Positions 20,849 to 32,754 are shown, numbered from the stretch's first letter. The stretch: 64,000 bases of DNA from Rhodosorus marinus (GCA_029953675.1 JAMWBK010000002.1:2232001-2296000); one strand, 5' to 3'. Notes: generated by a model from the letters alone, not told the origin. Numbers and translations: made by a program.

Positions 20849-22886
20849 TTAAATCCGATCGAGAGTAGGAATTCCGAGCATGTGGAGGCAAATACGTATA
20901 TCCTTGGCAGTGAGGTCGGCCAGAGTTATTCTAGATGAACGGATGTCTTCTGATCCAGCACCAACAATCGAGCAGGTCTCATAGAACTGATTGAACCGCT
21001 GGCTGAGCTCGAAAAGGTAGTCGCAGAGAATATGCGGCATAAGCATGTGATCTACATCCGCGATAACTTCTGGCAACCTGATCAACATTCTCCCAAGCGC
21101 TGCCTCTTGCGGTTCCTCGAGTTTTAGAGGTGAGACTGGTGGTTCCCCTTCAATCCCAAGTTTTCGGAAGATCGCCTATAGAAGGGTAGGAAAGGTAGAC
21201 CAAACAAAGAGTTCATATAGCGCTCTTTTCCACCGGCTTTTCGAGGACAGGAACTCACCTGAATCCTGGAGTAGGCATAAAGCATGTAGGGGGCGGTGTT
21301 TCCATCCAAAGCGAGCATTCTCTCAAATGAGAAGCGGTAGTCTGACGTCCTGTTGGTTCTCAGATCCGCGTACTTGACGGCGGAAAGGCCAATAACCTCC
21401 CCCACGTGCTTTATGTACTCTTCCGTCTCTTCTCTCTTTTCTTCACTCAGTCGGTCTCGGAATTTGCTTTCGGCTGCGGCAATGGAGTCAGTTAGCAAGT
21501 CCTTGAGCTTGATCGTATCTCCCGCTCGTGTTCGAAGCTTCTTCCCGTCCTCTCCGAGTACCAGACCGAATGGAACGTGCTCGAGTGATGCTGTCTCATA
21601 AGGGTACATCTCGCCTCGCCGCGCAACCTGAGGGAGGAGGAAAGGAAATCGAGCGTCAGATTGAGTTGAAAGGGTTCAGGTAGCTTGTGTTCCCTTGCTT
21701 ACCTGAAAGACTTGCTCAAAATGCACGCCTTGACCTGCATCAACTACGTAGAGCACCCTTTCGGCCTTCTCGTCCAGTGTTCTGTTCTGTATTGCCGCCA
21801 GATCTGTCGTCGCATACATATATCCTCCGTCTCTCTTCTGCACAAGCAGCGGCTGGGGGTTTCCATCCCGATTCTTAAATTTCTCTAAGTACACAACCGT
21901 AGCGCCGTCGTCCACGGCAATCAAATTCTTGTCTCGAAGCTCCTCAATCACTCCGGGTAGTTTCGCGTTGTAATAAGATTCACCACGCTCGATCAGGGTG
22001 ACGGACAGCATGTCATAGATCTTCTGGAACTCGATCCTGGACTGATCGCAGAGTAAATTCCAGGCCTTGAGCGATTCCTCATCACCACCTTGCAATTTCA
22101 CCACTTCTTTCCTTGCGTTCTCGTTGAACTCTTCATCCGTTTCGCACCGCTTACTCGCCTTCTTGTAGAACTCAACCAGGTCGCCGAGATCCCTCTGCCC
22201 TCCTTCTGTTAAGGCTTCAGGTGCCACTTCTTTGAGGTAGAGAATAAGCCGGCCGAACTGAGTACCCCAATCGCCCACATGGTTCAGTCTGAGCAGATCA
22301 TAGCCAATGAACTCGAGAGTCCTCGCGAGTGATTCTCCGATCATTGTAGAGCGAAGATGTCCCACGTGCATCTCCTTCGCAATGTTCGGTGATGAGAAAT
22401 CAATAACAATCCGTTTCGCTTCCTTTTTCGGCACGCCAAGTCTGTCTGGATCTGTACATTCCGGTCGTTGAGAAGTGGAAGAAACGTAGCGCTATGATCA
22501 GTTTCGTTTTCCTCTAGTCGAACCCAACGGACGGATTTAGGCGTTGATGAACCCTGCTTCTCCTTTTTACCTTTTGCCATCTGGAGCAGTCGATCCTCAA
22601 TGAACGAATTCTTGAGCTTGATGTTAAGAAACCCAGGCCCCGCAATACTTGGCGTTTCACAGAAGCTGCTCAAGTCGAGGGCATCCAACATCTTCCCGGC
22701 CACATCCCTCGGTTTCTGCTTCAGCTTCTTCGCAAGCCCCATCGCAGCGTTGCACTGATAGTCTCCAAACTCCGCCCTCGTAGCGTTCGTCACCATTGGC
22801 TTCGCCCCCTTCCCAACATCACCAAACGCCTCTCCCAGCGCTTTCACGACAGCCTTCTCAATCCTCGTCTTTATATCCCGACACAT
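20849..22886 (-). CDS. Arginyl-tRNA synthetase, cyanobacterial type
   Basis: Four exons (22886-22571, 22451-21703, 21627-21259, 21175-20849) give 586 residues, the usual bacterial ArgRS length. It charges tRNA-Arg with arginine using ATP. Visible landmarks: the N-terminal Add1 domain ([20 protein letters not shown]), the class I signature [18 protein letters not shown] with HVGH as the HIGH box, [11 protein letters not shown], the KMSKS-region equivalent [12 protein letters not shown], and the C-terminal anticodon-binding helix ending [15 protein letters not shown] and [22 protein letters not shown] and [11 protein letters not shown] closely follow cyanobacterial enzymes, so the gene is probably of plastid-endosymbiont origin. 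The first ATG leaves no transit peptide; the frame upstream is open only from TTG codons through an (acgcacac)n leader. Cytosolic, dual or plastid location is unresolved. Confidence 0.93.
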
Positions 22887-23231
22887 CCTGAACGAAACGC
22901 ACACACGCACACACGCACACACGCACACACGCACACACTCACAAACAATAACGCTACCAAGGAAACAAAAATTTACAATGAAAATCCACACTAGAAAGCC
23001 CAAATAGAACAGAGAGCCGAGCCTAACACCTCCAACGACGCATCACTCCCCACCAAACCCCACCCGCGGCTTCACGAAAAACAAATTTTGCTTATCAACT
23101 AAACTATCATTTAAGCGTCAGTATATATAGACTAGATCAATCTATATTATTTTATATAAGATACTTAAAAATCGTATTCAGTCTATTTATATAGTTATTG
23201 ATTGATAATTTAGATGACTCTTTTTTAAAGC
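22887..23231. other. ArgRS 5' flank with (acgcacac)n microsatellite
   Basis: Immediately upstream of the ArgRS start is a CA-type repeat with an 8-nt unit acgcacac (about 22897-22938); on the coding strand it is a GT-rich leader. Further out is an AT-rich block (23100-23220). No gene is seen. Confidence 0.7.
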
Positions 23232-23684
23232 TTAGAAACTTTTGTTTTGATCATCGACGGTGTCGGAAAGCGGGTGAGGATTTGGAATGGTCAACAAATT
23301 TTCGGTTGGATGTGCTAAGTGGACTGTTTCTGATGAAGGAAGAGTAGAAAGGATCTTGAAGGAGCTAGCCCCCGTACTATTTTTTTTTGATGGCAGCTGG
23401 GTTGGTGTTCGAAAGACAGATTGGGTTTTGGGGATTTTGGATGCCTTGTAAGCAGGTCGAGTGATTTTCCAAAGAGTGGCGTTCGTAGCTCCTAGGCTGT
23501 CGGCATAGGTGCGAATTGCGCTTGTCGTTTGGGCGCGTTCCTTGCGAGATCGGAGTTGAGCATTCCAGGGCGTGAAGTACAAGAGTCCCGCTAGACACAA
23601 AGCTGCTAGAGAGAGTGCTTCCCAACAACACCAAACGCCAGCCAATCGAACCACCACTATCAAGGTCTTAGCGCCGCCTCCCAT
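23232..23684 (-). CDS. Small single-span membrane protein, tentative
   Basis: A 150-codon frame from ATG (23684). The first ~45 residues hold a hydrophobic stretch (IVVVRLAGVWCCW, then LSLAALCLAGLLYF), which would act as a signal anchor. The remainder is basic then Ser/Thr/Pro-rich with no Cys and no recognised domain. I do not know the family. It lies upstream of, and on the same strand as, the ArgRS gene. An overlapping plus-strand frame is also open, so assignment is weak. Confidence 0.3.
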   Translation of the reverse strand: MGGGAKTLIVVVRLAGVWCCWEALSLAALCLAGLLYFTPWNAQLRSRKERAQTTSAIRTYADSLGATNATLWKITRPAYKASKIPKTQSVFRTPTQLPSKKNSTGASSFKILSTLPSSETVHLAHPTENLLTIPNPHPLSDTVDDQNKSF

Positions 23685-24891
23685 TCGATGGATCGAATCA
23701 GGGCCTTCAGCGCACCTGTGTGCATTCCTCACGACAGGCCTTCAGCGCACCACACTCGCAGATACACTCCAGGCCTTCCAAACAACAACCGACAACAACC
23801 AGTCGCAAAACTTGGTCAGCCGAAAAGGAGGACTCTCACTCTATCTCAGCTGTGGGGTTTGGAGGCCTCCCACCAAGAAACTCGTAGGAACCGAGCTTTC
23901 AAGAGCATATGCTCGCACTCTCCCCATCGTGGTCCGCATAGGCAGCTCCGATATCCCATTGCATGCGGGTGTAGCTGAAAAGCCAACCAACTTCCAGACA
24001 TCGTCTTCCCACTACCACATCGCCTCCCCCCAAGGCCAAGTCAAGAGATCCCGATGGACCCATCGCCAATTTAAAAACAAACAACTAAACACCACATGAC
24101 AAATTAGCCGTCCTATAAAAAGCTAAAATGTCATAATCTAAGAGAATGTATATTCATAATTCTATATTTAGAAGTATATTGGATAGTCATATAGAGTATA
24201 GAATATATTTTATCAAATTAAAGTTTGAGAATATCTAAATAAACCTTAATATGCATAATCTAAAAATATATATAAAAAGTGTATGAAAATATGGTATTTT
24301 AGGTAGCAATAGTCTAGATTTAAGAGCGCAATGATTAAAACCATGAACCTATAATAGGTATTGTTGTTCATAATATACACTTTTCTATGAATATATATAT
24401 ATATTATAACGCATTTTTTGGGATATGCTATTCTATAAATGTGTAAATTATGATATCTTCATGTTATTCGTTTTTGGCGACGTCGGGAGGGAATGTGGGT
24501 AGGATGGATGCACTGAGGAAGGGAAAGGATGCCTTGGGAAGATTGTGTGTATGCGTGAAGGTATAGAGTTGTATGAGAGGGATAAGAGCACGAGATTAGG
24601 AGGCTTATGGAGTGGCTGAAAAAGGTTCATGGATTAGACCTTTGATTTTACTCTGAAGGGGGATTTTTGATTGCCTAGTGGCGGAAAATGGTGTGTTTGA
24701 GAGGGGAGTAGTAGCGCGAGGGGAGGGAAGGGTTTAGCGGGGAGGGGGGAATTCGTGGCCCTTTTTTTATTGTGTTGGGAGTTAGCAAGCTTCATCTTGG
24801 CTTGCAATTGTATTCGGTGAGCCGGAGAATAGTTTTTTTGTTTGGGTTGTATTTGGAGCGTGGAGAGCGTGGGTGAGCAGGGCCAGCCAGA
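23685..24891. other. Promoter-type spacer upstream of U2 snRNP A'
   Basis: AT-rich DNA (24100-24450, including an (at)n tract near 24395) is followed by a strongly G/T-rich stretch (24480-24890) leading into the U2A' start codon. No gene was recognised in 23700-24100, although long chance frames run on both strands there. Confidence 0.5.
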
Positions 24892-25786
24892 ATGGTCCGG
24901 ATGACACCTGAGTTGATTAGCCGATCGGCGCAGTTCACAAACTGTCTTGGAGATCGAGAGCTGGATCTTAGAGGAAATCAGATATCGTTAATTGAGAATT
25001 TGGCCACGTCGAATGATCTGTTCGATGTTCTGGACATCAGCGAAAATTCGATTGCGATTTTGGGGAACATGCCTTACCTGCCCAGACTGAAGGTACGTGT
25101 TTACACTGCAGGTTGATGAACGATGAACATTTCCGATATCATCGTTCTGATTTTGCGTGCCCTGGATCTCGAATACGCTTCTTGCAGACCATTCTGGCTG
25201 GGCTGAACAAGGTTCATCGAGTCGGGAAAGGATTTGCCAAGGCGGTTCCTAACCTTGAGTCCTTAGTTCTTTCTGGCAACCAAATTCGCTCATTGGAGAG
25301 CTTGAGTGATTTGTTTAACTTGAAGAAGCTCGAGAGGCTGACTCTCGTTGACAATCCGGTGACAAAAGAGGGGCACTATAGACAGTACATTATTAAGATG
25401 GTACGCAAGGTCCCCCACAGAATCTGCGGATCGCATATTCGCGTAACCTAAAACATCACTGTGCACAGATTCCTTCCCTTCGAGTACTAGACTACAAAAA
25501 GATCAAGATGGATGAGCGCGAGCATGCGAATGCGTTGTTTTCTGGAGAGGACGGTCAGCTGCTCGAGAAAAAACTTGGCAAGGCGAGCGTTCGCGAATTC
25601 ACACCCGGAAATCTTGGGGACACACCTGCACATAAGCCTACCCCAGACCAAATCGCGGCAGTGAAGCTCAAGATACAGAATGCGAAAAGCGTTGAGGAAA
25701 TTTCTCAATTAGAAAGGGTGAGGATTTCCAGAAGCGATCATTCTTTCAATACAAGCCGGACCGGGACTCCACTCTCTCTGGCCTAA
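24892..25786 (+). CDS. U2 snRNP protein A' (leucine-rich repeat)
   Basis: Three exons (24892-25092, 25188-25400, 25469-25786) encode 243 residues; the human protein has about 255. The N-terminus MVRMTPELI and ERELDLRGNQI-like segment (here DRELDLRGNQIS), followed by LRR units (FDVLDISENSI, LESLVLSGNQIRSLE, LKKLERLTLVDNPV) and the LRR cap YRQYIIKM...LRVLDYKKIK, match U2A'/Lea1 across its length. It binds U2 snRNA stem-loop IV with U2B'' in the U2 snRNP and so acts in branch-site recognition during splicing. The last residues after LERV are uncertain: a further intron from 25719 (gtgagg) to an acceptor near 25788 would change the tail. Confidence 0.93.
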
Positions 25787-27791
25787 TCAGTGTTCGAGAA
25801 AATTCAGCACGGCTTCTAGAAGTGAGCAACCCGTTGGATTTTGCCGCTGGATTCGTAACGGTAGCTATGGGAGCGTGAGGTTTCGTTGCTCAGTCCCTAG
25901 AGAGGCGGAAACGAATCTCTTCGGTGGTTCTTGCGAGAGGCGGATCTACCTGAATCGGGTTCTGTGTACGTCATAGATCTTCTCATTGAACTCAATCCCG
26001 TTTTCTCCATCGATTTTCGTCGTTTCTAGGCTCTAAGAAGTGGCAAAATAGAGGAAGCATTACTGAATGGAACTACTTCGTGAAGTAACGGTTAGGTCGG
26101 GGGATGACAAGGAGTATATGTTTTTGGGAATTTCTTCTAATTTTCCGGTTAATTTTTTAAATGTTTGAAAATTTGTGTGTGCAGCTTAACAATTGATTTC
26201 TTCCGCCGGACGAGTGCAAGTGCTTGTGCTTTGCAAGAGATTTGCCCATAGACTTATCCACCTTGAAAGAAACGGAAAGAAAGCAGTGCATCCAGAGCAA
26301 CCTGGATCTTCACTATTCACGAACTCCTTCACGCCTTGCTCTTTGCAAGAAATTCGTCCATAGACTCATCAATGTTGAAAGAAACGGAAAGGAGTGCATC
26401 AAGAGCAACCTGGATCTTCGCTTTGGACCAAGTCCTTCACGTCTGTCAAGTTTTTTCAATCGCTTGTACTCGTTTGGTTGGGAGGCTGCCCGCGATCAGA
26501 ACCACGCCTGTTCAGGAACAGCAACGAAATAACCACAAATCTGAAACCGATGGTGCAAGGGGATTCGATGCCCATGTGCATTCAGAGACTCACATCATCC
26601 ATCATGAATCAGAAACAAGCAATCTGTTTGTCCAAAGCGGACAAGAAGGTAAAGGGAGGGTACTGCTGACCCAAATGGATAGACTGTAAATTCAGATACA
26701 GTGAAGGAAAAACTCTCAGTCAGCATTGGATCCATCTAGATTCTTATCTTCGACCTGTTGCCCTCGTGTAATACCTTGAGTATGACTTCATCGCCAGGCC
26801 ATATCAAAAAGCCTCAATAACGAGCTAAAAACAAACAACTCTTGTCCACGGGGTAACAAATCAACATATCACAAATTGATCCTATCCAGTATGGGTAGGA
26901 TAGCTCTAACGAAAACGGTCTCAAATTCCTCATATTTATTTCCATTATTCCATATATTTCAAAATTCTCGAATCTAACGGGTTATCTTTCCAAACCCCTT
27001 TTTAGTTGGACCTGCTACGGCAAAGTCAACAGAATTCTGACCCGTAGGGTAAAAGGCGGAAGTTTCATCGTTGAATTGTAATACTGGAAAAACATATATG
27101 ATTGGTTTAACCTCTCGATTTTATCCAATGATATTCGATTTTTCTAAATAATATTACAAATTCAAGTCCCCAATTTCAAAAAAAGTCGGGGTCTCCATAT
27201 TTCTAGAAGAAGAAAAAAGCTCTGTCCCTTATTTTATTTCATAAAAAGTAATTTGAGTGGACGCAAGCAAAAAAAAGGAGAAAAATCGAAACTTTTGGAC
27301 AGCAGGGGCTATTAGAGGCGTCTTCTGTCATGACGAAAACAGAAGAGAGTTGGAAATACTCCTTTTTTTTTTTAAGAATGTAGAGTTCTTGTCCTTGTAT
27401 GATGTAAAAAAACGCCGTCCTTTTCCCGTCTTCAATGGAATATGTGTTTACTTTCTAATTTTTGCTGAGTTTGGCGTTTAGGCCGTCATTGGAAGATGGG
27501 AAACTTTATGCACGGAAAGGCTACTTAAGGACACAAACTTTTGGAATTTCTTTTTCCAGTGGCTTTGGAGAGGAGGATGAGGAGGGTAGGAGAGGGTTTG
27601 GGAGGTTTTCTTGGGGGGGTTTTCATATGGGAAGTTTTACCGTATGACTAGGGCCTGGAGGGTCGAATGTTTTAGGTGTGGAGAGTCTTCGTATTTCCAT
27701 ATTCAAGGCGGGGGGGGAGGGAGGGGTTGTTGTTTTTTTTTTGTCACGGATGATTGTGATATTGCTGTAAAGCGGATCTGCATGGAAAACC
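25787..27791. other. Spacer with a 112-nt tandem repeat
   Basis: Contains the U2A' 3' flank, a two-copy repeat (26225-26445), a long AT-rich block (26880-27250) and then G-rich DNA (27540-27790) leading to the Wee1 start. No gene was recognised. Short frames in the repeat carry the repeat only. Confidence 0.5.
26225..26445. repeat. Two-copy tandem repeat, period 112 nt
   Basis: Copies at 26225-26336 and 26337-26445 share ctttgcaaga, ttgaaagaaacggaaag, gcatc(c/a)agagcaacctgg and tccttcacg blocks. About 85 percent of positions look shared by eye. Frame is open in both but the translation resembles nothing known. Confidence 0.8.
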
Positions 27792-29360
27792 ATGGTTGAA
27801 ACTTCACACCCGTATTTATCTCCAAAGCGGTCTGCGAGACGGTCGATTGATGAGGAATTGGATGTACCTCCGACTCCCGTTAAGTCGCCTGGTCGGAGGG
27901 TGCTAATGGACTGGTCGGATGACGAGGAAGATGATACTCTTACGCAGAACTTGATGACTGGGGGCCAGCTTCGGGGAAAAAAATTGCCCCCAAGGTTCCC
28001 AGCCACAATCCTGTCCCCGGGGCCGTCCACTCCACCTGCGGATAGATTTGAATCGGCGAGGGCCAAGAATCGGTTCCGAATGAGCTCCTCGCCGGAAGAG
28101 AATTTTGAGAGGAACAGTTTGCGGAGTCCGTCCGATGAACAAAGAAAGGTTTCCACTCCAATGGGGAGACTTCAGGGCAAGAGACGACTGGAAAGTAGCT
28201 CCAGAAATGAATCTATACGTGAAATTCTGAGAAGTCCTTTTCGGCTTACACCGCCACCACCTCCGAATTTCAATCCATTCTCGCCTGTGGGACGAAAACA
28301 TGCGAGGCAGGACAGTCTTTCGCCGAGAGCGGTGGACCCGACTCTGACCGCAGCTGCTACCCGAGCCTCAAACGCCCTCACGAGGTTTGCAAATTCGTCC
28401 CTGTGTGAGACGACCATTGGAAGTTCCTTCACGGATGATGACGGAGAGCTCTCATCCTTGCTGAAACCCTCTCGATACAAGGACGACTTTGAAGAGATTG
28501 CTGAAATTGGGAAAGGCAGCTTTGGGAGGGTGTTCAAGTGCCAAATGAGGCTGGACGGTTTGATGTATGCAGTGAAGTCGACAAAGAGGAAAATACGCGG
28601 AAGAGGAGAGTTGCAAGACGTACTGCGAGAAGTATACGCGCTTGCAGCGATGAGCACCAATCCCTACGTAGTCAGATACTATTCCGCGTGGATTGAGGAT
28701 GACTACCTCTACATTCAGACGGAACTGGTTGAAGGCGGATCCCTCTCTACAAGAGTCTTTTCGGAGAACCACAGTTTTGGTACTGAGGAAGTTAAGGATC
28801 TGCTTCGGCAGCTTGCATCGGGTCTTCAGAACTTCCATGAGCGACGCTTAGTCCATCTAGACTTGAAGCCAGAGAATCTCTACCTCACGAGAGAAGGTAT
28901 CTACAAGATTGGGGATCTTGGATTGACCACGCTCATTGATCACATCGAATCACAGGACGATCTTGTAGAGGGAGACGGACGGTATCTCGCGAGAGAGGTG
29001 ATTGAGGGGACTTCTAGGGACTTGAGGAAGGCCGATATGTTCTCACTAGGTCTGTCTGCATATGAGTTGTGCAGTGGAAAGCAATTGCAGTCCAATGGTG
29101 AAGAGTGGCGCGAAATTCGCCGTTGCAATTTGAAACCAATTGAGGGCTTGGACCCAAACTTGTTCACCCTTATCAAGAGACTAGTAGACCCTGACCCAGA
29201 CCGAAGGCCAACCGCGGCGGAGCTTATGCTGGACCCAATACTGTATAGACCGGGCGACGAGTTCCTCCTTAAGGAATTGGATCATGAGAGATGCCGAAGA
29301 CAAGCAGCTGAGGAAAGGGTGAGGACCCTAGAAGCTGAACTGAAGGCCTTGAAACCCTAG
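27792..29360 (+). CDS. WEE1: Wee1-type protein kinase
   Basis: One exon, 522 residues. Residues 1-230 are disordered, with about a dozen proline-directed Ser/Thr sites (PPTPVKSPG, RSPSDE, STPMG, RSPFRLTPP, LSPRA), suitable targets for CDK feedback. The kinase domain (~232-485) has the glycine loop GKGSFGRVF, Lys262 in YAVKSTK, HLDLKPEN with Asp357, and GDLG at 374-377 instead of DFG. EGDGRYLARE (393-402), KADMFSLGL and the NGEEWREIR segment are Wee1 family signatures. Known role: inhibitory phosphorylation of the CDK Tyr15 equivalent, delaying mitosis. A short coiled tail (HERCRRQAAEERVRTLEAE) ends the protein. Myt1 is an alternative but no membrane segment is present. Confidence 0.92.
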   Translation: MVETSHPYLSPKRSARRSIDEELDVPPTPVKSPGRRVLMDWSDDEEDDTLTQNLMTGGQLRGKKLPPRFPATILSPGPSTPPADRFESARAKNRFRMSSSPEENFERNSLRSPSDEQRKVSTPMGRLQGKRRLESSSRNESIREILRSPFRLTPPPPPNFNPFSPVGRKHARQDSLSPRAVDPTLTAAATRASNALTRFANSSLCETTIGSSFTDDDGELSSLLKPSRYKDDFEEIAEIGKGSFGRVFKCQMRLDGLMYAVKSTKRKIRGRGELQDVLREVYALAAMSTNPYVVRYYSAWIEDDYLYIQTELVEGGSLSTRVFSENHSFGTEEVKDLLRQLASGLQNFHERRLVHLDLKPENLYLTREGIYKIGDLGLTTLIDHIESQDDLVEGDGRYLAREVIEGTSRDLRKADMFSLGLSAYELCSGKQLQSNGEEWREIRRCNLKPIEGLDPNLFTLIKRLVDPDPDRRPTAAELMLDPILYRPGDEFLLKELDHERCRRQAAEERVRTLEAELKALKP

Positions 29361-30022
29361 TGTTTAGACGTACCCGCCTCGCTTGTGAAACCTAAAAAGG
29401 GGAGTGGGAAGCTTCGCGAATTGGTCGACTTGCCGCGGTGTTCGAGGTTGTGTGAGGCCCAAGAAAGGCTTGTCTGAGTGATGTTGGATGCTCCTCCTTG
29501 TTGGGCGAGCGGACTTCGCCCTGGAGGCATCCATTGGAGTAGCAATTTCGATGCGAACAAGCAGCTTTGTCTCGAGTTAACTATGCACATAGTATAAATT
29601 TAACATTGGTTTTATCAAGAAAGTAGCGATTCGACAATTTAGATTGCAGAATACATCCAGAGTGTGAATGAACATGACTATCATGGTCGCATTCCCGTCT
29701 TCAGACCAGATGCAGGAGTGCGGGAACACGTAGACACGCGCAAGCTCTTGTAGAGCTGCAGCAGCTGTTCTTGCTAGATCCAGTTACATCTTGAGCCTCA
29801 AAAAGCTTGAGCTTGTCCAACGATCCTGTCGTGAAGATCTGGGACATTCCAAGTGTCGCCTGGGACTCGCAATGGATCAATCAGCATGCCGCGATTGAAG
29901 AGCAAAAAAGAAAAGTTGAGTCCACAAACAGACACGGTGTGCACAACGTTTGGTCCAGAGAGACATAATGAACGCTGCTGCATATTGTATAGTTTGTTCA
30001 ATAAATAGACTATGCATGAGAG
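29361..30022. other. Spacer between convergent Wee1 and lipin genes
   Basis: Only 3' flanks are expected here. No repeat, RNA gene or supported coding frame was found. Confidence 0.5.
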
Positions 30023-32754
30023 TCACAACAAGTCGGAGACGTCAACCTCTGGTAGTGCCGGCTTCCAGTAGCTGAAGTTACTAAACTCTTGGTACTCCTG
30101 CAAAACAGGACACAAGAACATTTCACCTTTTCAGTCATCACATGCACTTTTGCACTTCGGCTCAGTCGATATGCTCCGGCTCACCAACGCCTCGTTGATT
30201 GACTTTTGCCCATGAAATCCTCTCATGTCTGGGAATACAGATCGGAGGAACTTTTCAAGATCGCTATAGCTCCCGCACGCCTCATAGTTTGCGTTCATAA
30301 CATTCAGCTCGCCTTTAGGGTTGATCGTAAATATACGCTGCGGAGGTATGCCGACCGCTCCATAGCTAATGATGTCACTAGATCTGTTCCCGAACCTGAA
30401 AATCGCGTGAAGTGAGTATTCGGCATAGCATCAACCAGCTCCCAATTCTCGTCAAGCTCTGAATACTGGTCTGCTTACCCAGCATAAAATGGGTTGAAAT
30501 CTGGTGGAAATAATAGCCGAATTTCTCTCAAGACAGCAATCTTGAACTCATGGGGTCTCCGCAGAATGACTTCACGAGTGATGCTCCGAATCATCCTGTC
30601 CGGACTCATGACAACAGGTCCAATTGGTAGCCCAACATCCCCTTGAACCAGGTTCTTCAAATAGGCTCTGGTATTATCAGCCTGTCCAATTGGCCGACTG
30701 GTTAGATATATAATATTGTACCCCAAGGAAATTAGCTCGTGGAACAACTCCGTGACCCCTGAGTGACTCCAATCTCGCCCCATGCGGGGCAGGACGTGAC
30801 CCAAAACGTCCGATTTCGTGATTGTCCCGTCCACGTCCGAAATCACAATTTTTCGGTCCATGGGCCAGAGGAAGATATTTGAATGAACCTCCTGTTGCCC
30901 TTGGAGCGATGAGTAAACCAAAAACCGTACGGTATTTCGTCCAGGCCTTAGGTTTAAATTTTTCAACATTTCGTTTGTTGGTCTTAGCGACTTGCGACCA
31001 TGTTTCTGCCTCTTCTTGGCTGTTGACGGTTTCCGCAGAGCTAGAGCTCCTGGAACAGGCACATTCACAATGTCTTTACTTTCCTTCTTCTTCGTTGTGA
31101 ACCTGAACCAACTATAACGAGGTGATTCGACCTTGTCATGTTCGTTCTGATCGTGAGCTATATATCCTGAGAAGGAGCAAGAAAGTTGTCAGGTACATTC
31201 GCGGCTCTAACTCACGCAAAGCAAAGCTGGACATTGTTACCATCGGCGTCTTCAGGCTTCTCAAGCTTCCCGATGTCGAGAGGCAAGCCAAATGCGAGCA
31301 TGGACACGATCATTGGGGCTGCGATCTCCCAATGGACGAGCCTATCACCCATTCTTATAAGCATGTTTGGATCGTTGAGCGTGCTCGGATTTCGGGAGAA
31401 TTCTTCATATTCGACCCGATTCTCTTCGAAAACTTCGCTGATCTTATCTTCATTCATGTCCGCATTTATCAGGTGCCCACAAAGTGACATGGAGAGGACT
31501 TGCGGTTGTTCCTCAAATTGAACCTCGCCAGAATGCCGGTTTTCTAAATCCGCTGGCTCCTTCTCCACCCTGTTCGACTTTTTGCTCTGCCTATTTTCTG
31601 TACCGGGATATTCTGCTGAACCGGTCCACAACGTTTTATGATTCTCATAAGTACCTTGCGGTAGACTGCACTCGTTAAACCTTCAAGCGTTCTTACCTGA
31701 AGGAATAGGAGGGCTCGATAAATCGACCGCGCCCTCAACTGGCTGATCACCACCTATAGAGGCGAGTTCACCACTGATGCCTGCATCCATGCCGTCAATG
31801 TCCCTAGCAAAGTGCATGAGCAGCCTGAGACAAAAAGCGCACGCCAATATCTGCGCAGGGAGAATTTTTCCCACTTACATTCTAATGTCAGTCTTGGTCA
31901 TGTTCTCCTCGATTGGGATCGCTGGTGGAGGGAGCTCAAGCGCCGCGAGAACCGGAGGTTGTTGCTGGTCCGCACACTCCTCTCCTTCACGCATATCCTT
32001 CAAAATTTGAGCTGTAGCTGCAGTATCGGACTCAATTGCCTCGGCTGTTTCAACATTCGTGTCAACCTTTGATTGCGCACGTGGAACTACGGGGTCTGAA
32101 ACTTTGACCGTGTCTTCGTCTGGAGGCCATTTCGACTCCTCTTGGCTCGAAGAGTGATATGGCCGGCCAATTGCTTCCAACGAGGCTACTCGTACATAGC
32201 TCCTGCTTTTCTTGAGTGAATCAAGTTCAGAATCCGAGAGGTAGCTCACCGCGAGGGTACCTGATCCTTTCTGGCTCTCAGGATCTGCAACATCCTCCTC
32301 CTCAATATCTGGTCCAGCCACTGGTTCATCTTCATAGGCTATCAGCTTAGGAGAAGATGAAAGACTTGAGGGTGACGGACAGACTTCGTCTGGTGGCTTG
32401 ACGTCACACTCCTCAGTGAAGTACGCTTCACCCTCTGATCCAAGCCTCATCCGAATCTCATCGTGAAGCTCTCCGTTGACCTCCACCCGAACCACCTGAG
32501 AGCGTGTGCGACAGAATCACGAATATCTATCAGAGCGGCCCAGATTTAGCCTTGTGACCGTAGATCTCTACACTAACCTTCTGCCTGGACTTGAGCAGGC
32601 GCAGTTTCCCAAACCGAACGTGCCAATTTGTCGAATGCAAATCCCCAGCTTCATCTTGAAAGACAATTATGTCTATAGCGCCCGATAGAGTTGCAGCATT
32701 CAGCTCGAGCGCAGATGAGACGACGCTGAGAACATTTCTCACATACGAAGTCAT
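30023..32754 (-). CDS. Lipin / phosphatidate phosphatase (PAH type)
   Basis: Seven exons (32754-32578, 32495-31879, 31803-31697, 31615-31241, 31166-30479, 30395-30185, 30097-30023) encode 749 residues; every junction is GT-AG and frame-consistent. The N-LIP domain (1-~110) has NAATLSGAIDIIV, WHVRFGKLRLLKSRQK and IRMRLGSEGEAYF. The middle has the lipin segment SLCGHLI...YEEFSRNPSTLNDPN and WEIAAPMIVSML. The C-LIP catalytic domain carries DVDGT at 536-540 (ISDVDGTITKSDVLGH), LTSRPIGQA, RRPHEFKIA, FPPDFNPFYAGFGNR and INPKGEL, ending in an aromatic NFSYWKP patch as in plant PAH. Reaction: Mg-dependent dephosphorylation of phosphatidic acid to diacylglycerol at the ER, feeding triacylglycerol and phospholipid synthesis. 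The acidic linker at ~120-250 is rich in Ser/Glu and probably phospho-regulated (inference). Confidence 0.95.

Noticed and set aside
23572-24099. 175-codon plus-strand frame
   Set aside because: Starts from a GTG, overlaps the opposite-strand hydrophobic frame, and the translation is a Thr/Arg/Gln-rich mixture without any domain.
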